Assembly (NCBI GenBank): GCA_026981635.1 | Contig: JALSIF010000024.1 | Span: 1 to 6,208 of the forward strand | Length of the DNA: 6,208 bases | DNA from: JALSIF01 sp026981635 [NCBI: bacterium] | GTDB taxonomy: Bacteria; 4484-113; JALSIF01 | Direction: 5' to 3' | Shown here: in pieces, positions 1 to 4,995 of the stretch | Layout: each line of letters starts with the position of its first letter | How positions within the stretch are numbered: position 1 is the stretch's first letter | Notes under the pieces: generated by a model | Database searches by the model: none | Told to the model about the DNA's origin: nothing | Seen by the model: only the letters and a program-made list of their open reading frames with translations | Position numbers and translations under genes: made by a program

Positions 1-495
1 GCTAATTTCGCTAAGCAGGTTCAGCACATCAAAGAAGTTCACCCCGCCCGAGGCGTCCAGGGTGACCAGCACATCGGAGAGCTGGCGGTTGAGGTCGGCG
101 GCGGGAAAGTCGTAGTTTCCGTCCATCCTCCCGTCCATGGAGTCGGCAAGCTCCACCGCCTCCGCCACCAGGTCGGGCACGTTGGAGGAGTTGAGCACCC
201 CGGAGCGAAGCTCCCGAGCAAGGCGGTTCACCCTGGCCGGGTCGCCAAGTACCGTAACCACGATGGGCGCATCGTCTGCCCCGCCTAGGTCAACCACCTC
301 CAGGGGCATCTCGTCCGAGACGTAGCCCTTCATGTAGAGGTAGCCAAGCAGCCTGCCCAGGTCCTGGCGGCCGATCTCAATGGAGAGCTCCCGCTCACGG
401 AAGTTCTTCACTCCCTTGGGCCCGGCCAGGGCAGGCAGGGCAATAAGCACCAAAAGGAAAACCAGAGAGACTACCGCTGCTGACCTGCGCACCAT
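1..495 (-). CDS. Exported protein of unknown function (3' end outside window)
   Basis: An open frame of 165 codons runs from an ATG at 495 to the left edge without a stop, so the C-terminus is missing. Residues 1-24 form a clear signal peptide: MVRR, a hydrophobic core rich in V, L and A, then ALPALA before GPKG, which predicts cleavage after residue 24. The mature part has a stretch around residues 60-80 ending in PIVVTVLGDP, then a helical, acidic part (DLVAEAVELADSMDG), and another likely strand-helix segment (DVLVTLDASGGVNFFDVL). No cysteines or catalytic motif are visible in what remains, and I recognise no family. The start is supported by a GGAGGT Shine-Dalgarno 6 nt upstream and by the signal peptide beginning at that ATG. 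It lies 97 bp downstream of another small exported protein on the same strand, so the two could belong together. Gene reality is well supported; function is unknown. Confidence 0.85.
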   Translation of the reverse strand, partial: MVRRSAAVVSLVFLLVLIALPALAGPKGVKNFRERELSIEIGRQDLGRLLGYLYMKGYVSDEMPLEVVDLGGADDAPIVVTVLGDPARVNRLARELRSGVLNSSNVPDLVAEAVELADSMDGRMDGNYDFPAADLNRQLSDVLVTLDASGGVNFFDVLNLLSEIS

Positions 496-501
496 GGTGC
501 C

Positions 502-507
502 ACCTCC
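502..507 (-). promoter_or_regulatory. Shine-Dalgarno site of the exported-protein gene
   Basis: The minus strand reads GGAGGT, then 6 nt, then ATG at 495. This is a near-perfect anti-16S match at normal spacing and fixes the start. It contrasts with the neighbouring gene starting at 1096, which lacks such a site. Confidence 0.75.
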
Positions 508-518
508 CGCTGAGCTCA

Positions 519-545
519 ACTTTATAGACCCCTGCAGAGGGGCAA
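519..545 (-). promoter_or_regulatory. Possible promoter with internal inverted repeat
   Basis: On the minus strand TTGCCC (545-540) is followed by a 15 bp spacer and TAAAGT (524-519). TATAAA (526-521) is an alternative -10 in the same place. The spacer holds a short inverted repeat, CCCC-TCTGCA-GGGG at 529-542. The elements are plausible but the spacer is short, and the repeat could instead be a weak stem at the end of the upstream transcript. Assignment is tentative. Confidence 0.35.
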
Positions 546-592
546 ATGTTCCATCCCACCGGGGCCTGCTCCCCTCCCTACTCTGAGCTAAG

Positions 593-1096
593 CTACTCCT
601 CTTCGCTCAGGCCGAAGAAGCGGTCCAGGATTTCCTCAATCTGCTTCTGCATCTGGTCAAGCTCGTCGGTGCTCACCCCACCCGAGGGGAGCTGGCCAAG
701 CTTGTCGTGGTAGGTAAGCAGCAGCAGATAGATGACCTTGAGGTCAGACACCTGGCCCACCAGCGGGTCGTCCTTAGCCGAGTACTTCTCCACCTCGGCG
801 AGTCGCCGGTGGAAGACCTCAATCATGTTCTTCTGAAAGCTCAGGTAGTTGTCGTAGGTCTTCTGGTCAATGGCCTGCTCCTCCCAGGCGGCACGGACAA
901 AGCGCAGGTTGAAGTAGCTGGTATAGGTGCCCACCGCCGCACTCTCCAGGGCGGTGTTTACCCAGGCCACGATGAGCTTCTGCTCGCGGGAAGCCTCAGT
1001 GTCTCCACCCTCCTGGACGAAGCTCGCTCCCAGGATCAGCGAAGCCAAAAGCAACCCAAGCAGGAAAGGATAGCTCTTTCTGACTGGTAGAATCAT
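593..1096 (-). CDS. Small exported or membrane-anchored helical protein of unknown function
   Basis: A 167-residue protein. Residues 1-27 have a positive start (MILPVRKSYP) and a hydrophobic core (FLLGLLLASLILGASF), consistent with a signal peptide or N-terminal anchor; there is no lipobox cysteine. The rest looks mostly helical and charged: an amphipathic segment about 38-80, a second with EVFHRRLAEVEKYS near 95-107, a leucine-rich part VIYLLLLTYHDKLG near 120-133, and an acidic end with QKQIEEILDRFF. There is no cysteine and no family I recognise; a periplasmic helical bundle is the fair description. The frame stays open upstream to an ATG at 1162, but that codon lies inside the opposite-strand tRNA. 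The ATG at 1096 begins the signal peptide and is preceded by a perfect TATAAT at leaderless spacing, so I use it. Function unknown. Confidence 0.85.
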   Translation of the reverse strand: MILPVRKSYPFLLGLLLASLILGASFVQEGGDTEASREQKLIVAWVNTALESAAVGTYTSYFNLRFVRAAWEEQAIDQKTYDNYLSFQKNMIEVFHRRLAEVEKYSAKDDPLVGQVSDLKVIYLLLLTYHDKLGQLPSGGVSTDELDQMQKQIEEILDRFFGLSEEE

Positions 1097-1102
1097 GGGC
1101 CG

Positions 1103-1108
1103 ATTATA
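1103..1108 (-). promoter_or_regulatory. -10 box, leaderless promoter of the 593-1096 gene
   Basis: The minus strand carries a perfect TATAAT followed by exactly 6 nt (CGGCCC) and then the ATG at 1096. Transcription starting about 7 nt after the box would begin on the A of the start codon, giving a leaderless mRNA. No Shine-Dalgarno is seen and no convincing -35 is visible. The same geometry recurs at csoR and sfsA. Confidence 0.65.
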
Positions 1109-1154
1109 GGTGGACGGGACTAAGCCGCCCGCCTGCGGGGTAAGAAAGCAGAGC

Positions 1155-1226
1155 GGGGCCATAGTTTAAGCGGGAAAACACCGCCCTCGCACGGCGGAGA
1201 TCCGGGTTCAACTCCCGGTGGCTCCA
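1155..1226 (+). tRNA. tRNA-Ala (anticodon CGC)
   Basis: The 72 nt fold into a full cloverleaf. The acceptor stem is GGGGCCA with TGGCTCC and discriminator A at 1226. The D stem is GTTT/AAAC around an 8 nt loop, the anticodon stem is CCGCC/GGCGG around CTCGCAC, and the T stem is CCGGG/CCCGG around TTCAACT. The anticodon is CGC (1189-1191 region), reading GCG, alanine. The third acceptor pair is G-U, the classic identity element of tRNA-Ala, which confirms the assignment independently. The variable loop is only 4 nt (AGAT). The 3' CCA is not encoded (CTT follows), so it must be added enzymatically. It is divergent from the gene starting at 1096 and ends 16 bp from the convergent operon's last stop codon. 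No clear promoter was found upstream. Confidence 0.96.
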
Positions 1227-1242
1227 CTTTACTAACCAGAGC

Positions 1243-1572
1243 CTACCCAGCGACCCTGCGCACCACCTCCGCGCGGATCGCCTCCGTCGTGGGGGCGGGC
1301 AATATCCTTCCCTCCTCGTCCTGATAGAGGCGGCAGGCGTCGGGAGTGTCGCCGGCCGAGAAGAGCGGCTCGCCATCCAGGTAGAGGGTGGGTGATCCCT
1401 GGAAACGCTCCCGCATCTTGGGGGGAAGCTCCTCCAGCCTCATCGCCCTCACCTCAACCGGCATGTCCTCCACCGCCCGAAGGGCGTTCTCCTGGGCCTT
1501 GCGGTAGGTGGGACAGCCCTCAAAGTAGGCCACCACCAGAAGGTGCCCCCTTTCCGTCTGCTTACTCTCCAT
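1243..1572 (-). CDS. Thioredoxin-fold protein, last gene of the csoR-merTP operon
   Basis: A 109-residue soluble protein. It begins with a beta-strand (LLVVAYF) and then the motif EGCPTY (Cys20-Pro21), the usual place of the thioredoxin-fold active site. Residues 58-63, QGSPTL, look like the cis-proline loop. DGEPLF and a second cysteine at 80 (DACRLYQ) follow, then a C-terminal helix. This order matches small thioredoxin-like proteins found near metal-resistance genes, which usually keep the FEGCPxx, GSPT, DG and CRxY blocks. The active site has one cysteine instead of CxxC, so a classic dithiol reductase is unlikely unless Cys80 is the partner. A thiol carrier or metal-binding role is an inference. 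The chosen ATG overlaps the end of merTP by 11 nt and has AAGGGG 6 nt upstream. Longer in-frame starts at 1593 and 1644 exist but lie deeper inside merTP. Confidence 0.85.
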   Translation of the reverse strand: MESKQTERGHLLVVAYFEGCPTYRKAQENALRAVEDMPVEVRAMRLEELPPKMRERFQGSPTLYLDGEPLFSAGDTPDACRLYQDEEGRILPAPTTEAIRAEVVRRVAG

Positions 1573-2305
1573 CTCTAACCCCTTCGCTTTCATCCCCTTT
1601 GGCCACCTGGGCAAGCTGCTCCCAGCCCTCCCGGCTGATGACAAACCCCTGGTAGCCGGTCTCTGCGATCCACCTGGCTATCTCCGAGGGGTCGGTCCTT
1701 GCCGCGTCATAGCTCACCCTGGCGCGGGCATACTCGTAGTCCACCTCGGCATCCACCACTCCCGGCTTCCTACGCAGGGAAAACTCAAGTCCGGTGGCGC
1801 ACGAGACGCAGGTCATCCCCTCCACCCTGAAATAGGCCTGCTGAATCTCCACCGGCTCTGGAGAGAGCGCCTGCGGGGTGGAGGGCTCCCCCTGACCCAC
1901 CTCCGCCGCCGAGACCTCCTGCTTGGGGGAGGTCATGGCTGAGGTGTTGAGGAAGCTCCAGCCCATCACCCCCAGGGAGACCACCGTAATCAGGGAGAGG
2001 AGCACCGTGGGCGCCGTAGGAAGCCCAGCCCGCCGGGCACCTTCCCCCACACAGCGCTCATCGCCATCTTCGCATTTAATCCGTGCATTCCTGACCAGCT
2101 GCCACCAGGCCAGCCCCAGGAAGAAGACGGATGCGCCCGCTAGCCAGGGCCGGTAGGCGAGAAACTGCTCCCCCAGGGAGACGGAAAAGAGGCCGGTGGT
2201 ACCCGCAATGAGGGGCAGGATGCAGCAGGCACCACCCCCCAGGCCGGCAAGCAAACCCAGGCCACCTCCCAGCAGGGGTCCACCGCCCACTCCTCTTACC
2301 GCCAT
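1562..2305 (-). CDS. merTP: MerTP-type heavy-metal transporter: MerT domain fused to HMA domain
   Basis: A 247-residue inner-membrane protein. The N-terminal part (about 10-120) is MerT-like: a first membrane segment GLLAGLGGGACCILPL with the vicinal pair Cys27-Cys28, a second segment after the conserved YRP (51-53), a cytoplasmic loop with Cys78 and Cys85, and a third segment around 99-118. MerT proteins use such cysteine pairs to pass Hg(II) inward. A linker rich in P, E and S (about 124-155) leads to a heavy-metal-associated domain (about 156-222) with GMTCVSCA, metal-binding Cys166 and Cys169, equivalent to MerP. Separate MerT and MerP are more usual; fused forms are known. The true ion may be mercury, copper or another soft metal: no merA or merB is in the window and the regulator is CsoR-like. 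The start lies 15 nt after the csoR stop, with AAGGA 3 nt upstream. Confidence 0.88.
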   Translation of the reverse strand: MAVRGVGGGPLLGGGLGLLAGLGGGACCILPLIAGTTGLFSVSLGEQFLAYRPWLAGASVFFLGLAWWQLVRNARIKCEDGDERCVGEGARRAGLPTAPTVLLSLITVVSLGVMGWSFLNTSAMTSPKQEVSAAEVGQGEPSTPQALSPEPVEIQQAYFRVEGMTCVSCATGLEFSLRRKPGVVDAEVDYEYARARVSYDAARTDPSEIARWIAETGYQGFVISREGWEQLAQVAKGDESEGVRDGE

Positions 2306-2320
2306 AGGTCCTTCACTTCC

Positions 2321-2662
2321 TCAGGAGTTGCGCACCGCAAAGCGCAGGGCGCGGGCAAACTCGCGGATGGGCTCCTCCACCTTTCCCTGGCGGATGCGCT
2401 CGGCCACGCAGGTGGTCAGGTGCTCCTCCAATAGAAGCCCCATGATCTCCCCCAGGGCGGCCCGCGCGCTGGCCAGTTGGAGGATGATCTCCTCACACTT
2501 GCGGTGCTCCCGCACCATCCGCCCGATGCCCCCGAGCTGGCCGGAAAGCCTCCTCAGGCGAAGCTCCAGCTCCTCCTCCACCTCGGGCTTGAGCCAGGGC
2601 TCCGGGGCGCAGCCGGCCTCCGTTGACCTCTTCACCGCCTCGGCCTTATTCTTCCTAGCCAT
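2321..2662 (-). CDS. csoR: CsoR/RcnR-family metal-sensing transcriptional repressor
   Basis: A 113-residue DNA-binding protein of the DUF156 (CsoR/RcnR/FrmR) family. An N-terminal tail of about 30 residues precedes the helical core RLRRLSGQLGGIGRMV (35-50), the family signature. The sensing residues are plain: Cys56 (REHRKCEE), His81 and Cys85 (EEHLTTC). The gaps of 25 and 4 match the Cys36-His61-Cys65 copper(I) site of Mycobacterium tuberculosis CsoR, so the C-H-C thiophilic-metal type is expected instead of the nickel or formaldehyde types. Cys18 in the tail is extra. Family members are four-helix repressors that leave G/C-tract operators when metal binds. It leads an operon with merTP and the thioredoxin-like gene; an operator-like repeat overlaps its own promoter, implying autoregulation. 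The ATG is the first base of the predicted transcript. The sensed ion is not proven: copper, mercury or both fit. Confidence 0.92.
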   Translation of the reverse strand: MARKNKAEAVKRSTEAGCAPEPWLKPEVEEELELRLRRLSGQLGGIGRMVREHRKCEEIILQLASARAALGEIMGLLLEEHLTTCVAERIRQGKVEEPIREFARALRFAVRNS

Positions 2663-2668
2663 GGCCCA

Positions 2669-2674
2669 AATATA
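2669..2674 (-). promoter_or_regulatory. -10 box, leaderless promoter of the csoR operon
   Basis: The minus strand reads TATATT, 6 nt (TGGGCC), then the csoR ATG at 2662. This places the predicted transcription start on the start codon. No Shine-Dalgarno lies upstream. A 17 bp spacer would put the -35 over AGATAT (2697-2692), a poor match, as is common for regulated promoters. Confidence 0.65.
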
Positions 2675-2676
2675 CC

Positions 2677-2695
2677 ATACCCCCCCAGGGGATAT
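2677..2695 (-). promoter_or_regulatory. Probable CsoR operator in the csoR promoter
   Basis: The plus strand reads ATACCCC, a CCCA centre, then GGGGATAT: an imperfect inverted repeat of C and G tracts flanked by A/T. This is the layout of known CsoR-family operators, which combine an A/T edge with runs of C and G. It lies 2 bp upstream of the -10 box, filling the promoter spacer, so a bound repressor would block RNA polymerase. The link to the csoR product 15 bp away is an inference from position and shape. Confidence 0.6.
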
Positions 2696-2749
2696 CTAAG
2701 ATCCCACGACAACTACTAAATGGCTAACATATGCCCTTGATACATGAGC

Positions 2750-3883
2750 CTAGAGGCCCAGGTGCAGGTGGAGGAAGGCGGTAAAGTCGGGGGCGGTGCC
2801 CACCCTGAGGTCTTCCGAAAAGCCCACCGAGAGCACCCGGCCATCGCCCAGCCGGTAGCGCACCGCCAGGCTCCCCATCAGCCAGTCCCGGTCAAGGCCG
2901 GGGATCCCGCTGGTGATCAGGTTGGTCCCGAAGTTGAGCTGGGCAAGGTAGCTCATCCGCCGGTGGGCCCGGTACTCAAGGGCAAGCAGGTAGCTCTGGT
3001 TGCTGCGGCCAGTCTCCACCCCCGCCGCCTCTCCCCGCCTGCCCAGCACTCCCTTGGAGTGGTGGGCAAACTCTCCCTCCAGGAAGACGTGCCAGCGGCC
3101 GAGCCGGCGGCGGTAGCTGAGGCCCGCAAGCATAGCCGGCTCACCCAGGCCCAGCAGGCGGCCCTCGTCCCCCAGGGGAATGCTCACTCCCGCCCCTAGC
3201 ACCAGCTCCCTTTTGGGGTAGTCCCAGATGGGAAGGGCCCCATAGACCACCGGATCACCAACCCCGCCCCAGCTCCCCTGCTGGGAGATGAGGGTGGTTT
3301 CTCCCCTAATGAGCACCACCCGGCTCTGGTTTGCGGGCAGGAGGTCGCGGTCGCCATTGGGCAGGCCGAAGAAGTCATGCCAGGAGGTGATGATGCGGTC
3401 CATGAAACCGGGACCGGCAAGATAGAAGGGCAGCCCTACTCCCCATCCCCCTCCCCCCCTCGCCGGCTGCCGGTAGGTGAAGGTAAGGCGGTAGAGCTCC
3501 ACATCCAGCTCTGACTGTCCGCCGCCTCCACTCTCCAGGTAGGCCTGGCTGGCAAGGTCCAGGCCCAAGTCAAGGCCAGCCCTCCCCCTGCGGCCGATGC
3601 CAAACAGAGGGGGCAGGGAGGGCTGGGCAAGGTGGAGGGGGTCCAGGTTGCTAAGACTTAGTGGGCCGAAGTAGCCGGCGTGCTCATCCTGACCGGCCTC
3701 AACCCCTTCCCCCTGCTTCTCTTTCCCTTCCCTGGCCGTCTTGGCCTCACCCTCGCCCTCCCCCTGGGCAAAGGAGGGGCCGGAGAGGGCGGGAAGGAGA
3801 AGCAGAAGCAGGGCCAGGCAAAGGGTGAGCGTAAGGGCCCTAAGCATGAAAAAACTGCCCGCAGCAGACCGCTTTCTGACCAT
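2750..3883 (-). CDS. DUF3187-family outer-membrane beta-barrel candidate
   Basis: A 377-residue exported protein. Residues 1-40 are a signal peptide with an unusually long Leu/Ala core, ending near PSFAQ. Residues 41-70 form a charged, glycine-rich linker (repeated GEGE and KEK blocks). From about 72 the sequence alternates like a beta-barrel. It contains the block that marks DUF3187 as I remember it: GFMDRIITSWHDFFGLPNGD (159-178), followed by the ETTLI and GVGDPV blocks, GAGVSIPLGD (230-239), and a C-terminal SEDLRVGTAPDFTAFLHLHL (356-375). The family has no assigned function; the amphipathic strands and leucine-ended C-terminus suggest an outer-membrane location. The ATG at 3883 has a perfect AGGAGG 5 nt upstream. 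Its frame stays open back to 3952, but that would run into the preceding gene and lose the signal peptide start. It lies 10 nt behind the propeller gene and is probably co-transcribed with it. Confidence 0.85.
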   Translation of the reverse strand: MVRKRSAAGSFFMLRALTLTLCLALLLLLLPALSGPSFAQGEGEGEAKTAREGKEKQGEGVEAGQDEHAGYFGPLSLSNLDPLHLAQPSLPPLFGIGRRGRAGLDLGLDLASQAYLESGGGGQSELDVELYRLTFTYRQPARGGGGWGVGLPFYLAGPGFMDRIITSWHDFFGLPNGDRDLLPANQSRVVLIRGETTLISQQGSWGGVGDPVVYGALPIWDYPKRELVLGAGVSIPLGDEGRLLGLGEPAMLAGLSYRRRLGRWHVFLEGEFAHHSKGVLGRRGEAAGVETGRSNQSYLLALEYRAHRRMSYLAQLNFGTNLITSGIPGLDRDWLMGSLAVRYRLGDGRVLSVGFSEDLRVGTAPDFTAFLHLHLGL

Positions 3884-3888
3884 GCATT

Positions 3889-3894
3889 CCTCCT
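3889..3894 (-). promoter_or_regulatory. Shine-Dalgarno of the DUF3187 gene, touching the upstream stop codon
   Basis: The minus strand reads TGAGGAGG, then 5 nt, then ATG. The A of the propeller gene's TGA stop is the first base of AGGAGG. A ribosome ending on the first gene would therefore sit on the initiation site of the second, a layout that favours translational coupling. It also decides the start at 3883. Confidence 0.8.
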
Positions 3895-4961
3895 CAGCCG
3901 GCAAACCAGTAGAAGAATTTGACCAGCCGGACCGGAGCCTGGTGGAGCTCAAAGGCCTCCGCCGAGCCGTCGCTCAGGTCTACCTTGACCAGCTCCCCCT
4001 GGGCATCCCCGTAGTAGAAGAAGCCGTCCCGGTAGACGATCTCGGTGGGCAGCACCAGCCCCGGCACCTCAAGCAGGGTGCGGCGGGCCTGGCTCACCAG
4101 GTCCACCTCCACGATCCTTCCGTCCACCTGGATGGCAAGCAGCTTGAAGCTGGTGTCGTCAAAGTCCACCCGGCTGATGTCGTTGGCAAAGTCTGCCCCC
4201 TGGACGATGAGCTGCTTTCGCTGGTCCCACTGGTTGACCAGGTTTGCCCCCAGCCAGGCCCACACCCCGTGGCTGTAGCGAAAGACCTGGCGCGGAACGC
4301 CGGTGGCGTCCAGGGAGAGCTCAATCTCCTGGGTGTCAAAGGTGGTAAAGAGGATGCGCCGGTCACTCCCCGCACTGACCAGGTAGGGCAGCCCTTTCCC
4401 CTCCACCGCCACCGGCTCGGCATAGAAGACGTTGATTACCCCCTGGTGGAGCTGGCGGGTGTTGATCAGGGTGACGTTGTCCTCCCCCACCTGCCAGAAG
4501 TTCACCCTCCCCGAGCTGTCGGCGCTGGCCGCATATCCCTCCACTGCCGCCACCTTGGACACCTCCCCCGGGTGGGCACCGGGGACCACGGCGATCTCCT
4601 CACCGCTGGGCAGCCGGTAGAAGGCCACCGTCCCGGTGCTGGTCCCCACCACCAGCACCCCATCAGGGGAGAGGGCCACATCCCTGATCTGCCCCTCAAG
4701 CTCCGGCCGAAGCCTCACCAGCTCGGCGATGGTCTCGTACCAGACCCCGATCTCCCCGTCGGAGGATAGGGTGACAAAGATGCCGTAGGCGCTCCGCTGG
4801 GCGGGCTGGGCGAGTTGGGTCTGGCCAGCCTGTCCGGTGGGTGGCCTCACCTGCTCGCGGACCTGCTGGGCAGAAGCAACGAGGGGAGAGTGGACCAGAA
4901 GCCCCAGCACCCAGAGCAGACCGGCAAGGGTGGCCCGACCGGGATGGCATCGGGGAAGCAT
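3894..4961 (-). CDS. Exported WD40-like beta-propeller protein
   Basis: A 355-residue protein. Residues 1-31 look like a signal peptide (basic MLPRCHPGR, core LAGLLWVLGLLV, ending in SPLVASA). A Gln/Pro-rich linker follows (32-56). From about 58 to the end there are repeated strand blocks of the propeller type: VTLSSDGEIGVW, then ALSPDGVLVVGTSTGTVAFY, AASADSSGRVNFW, LVSAGSDRRILF, ISRVDFDDTSFKLLAI and later GFFYYGDAQGELVKVDL. These resemble degenerate WD40 or YVTN-like repeats, about 6-7 blades. No enzyme motif is visible, so a binding or scaffold role outside the inner membrane is the likeliest reading. The frame also has an ATG at 4988, but it has no Shine-Dalgarno and would place the TAGAAT promoter box inside the gene; the start at 4961 is preferred. 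It is followed 10 nt later by the DUF3187 barrel gene and preceded by sfsA. Confidence 0.82.
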   Translation of the reverse strand: MLPRCHPGRATLAGLLWVLGLLVHSPLVASAQQVREQVRPPTGQAGQTQLAQPAQRSAYGIFVTLSSDGEIGVWYETIAELVRLRPELEGQIRDVALSPDGVLVVGTSTGTVAFYRLPSGEEIAVVPGAHPGEVSKVAAVEGYAASADSSGRVNFWQVGEDNVTLINTRQLHQGVINVFYAEPVAVEGKGLPYLVSAGSDRRILFTTFDTQEIELSLDATGVPRQVFRYSHGVWAWLGANLVNQWDQRKQLIVQGADFANDISRVDFDDTSFKLLAIQVDGRIVEVDLVSQARRTLLEVPGLVLPTEIVYRDGFFYYGDAQGELVKVDLSDGSAEAFELHQAPVRLVKFFYWFAG

Positions 4962-4969
4962 GGGGCTGA

Positions 4970-4975
4970 ATTCTA
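4970..4975 (-). promoter_or_regulatory. -10 box of the propeller-DUF3187 operon
   Basis: The minus strand carries TAGAAT, 8 nt (TCAGCCCC), then the ATG at 4961. Transcription would begin 0-2 nt before the start codon, making the mRNA leaderless or nearly so. No Shine-Dalgarno is present. The box supports the start at 4961 over the one at 4988, and suggests the unit can be expressed apart from sfsA. Confidence 0.5.
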
Positions 4976-4995
4976 ACCCGCCTCTCATCTGCAGG

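Noticed and set aside
1117-1154. Promoter for the tRNA-Ala, TAAGAA at 1141-1146
   Set aside because: The box is a poor match and no -35 lies at the right distance, so I do not list it.
1097-1162. Extended start for the 593-1096 gene at 1162
   Set aside because: The ATG is inside the tRNA and the added residues hide the signal peptide. The TATAAT box lies between the two starts.
1104-1376. Minus-strand frame containing WSHRELNPDL
   Set aside because: That peptide is the well-known artefact of translating the reverse strand of a tRNA. The frame crosses the tRNA-Ala and the end of the thioredoxin-like gene.
2722-2750. Imperfect inverted repeat downstream of the DUF3187 gene, considered as a terminator
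   Set aside because: Only about 8 of 11 pairs form, with mismatches in the middle, and no U-run follows in the direction of transcription.
3741-4769. 342-codon open frame on the plus strand
   Set aside because: It lies antisense to the propeller and barrel genes, both well supported by signal peptides, motifs and start signals. The protein is rich in Pro, His and Gly without domain pattern, as expected of a shadow frame in GC-rich DNA.
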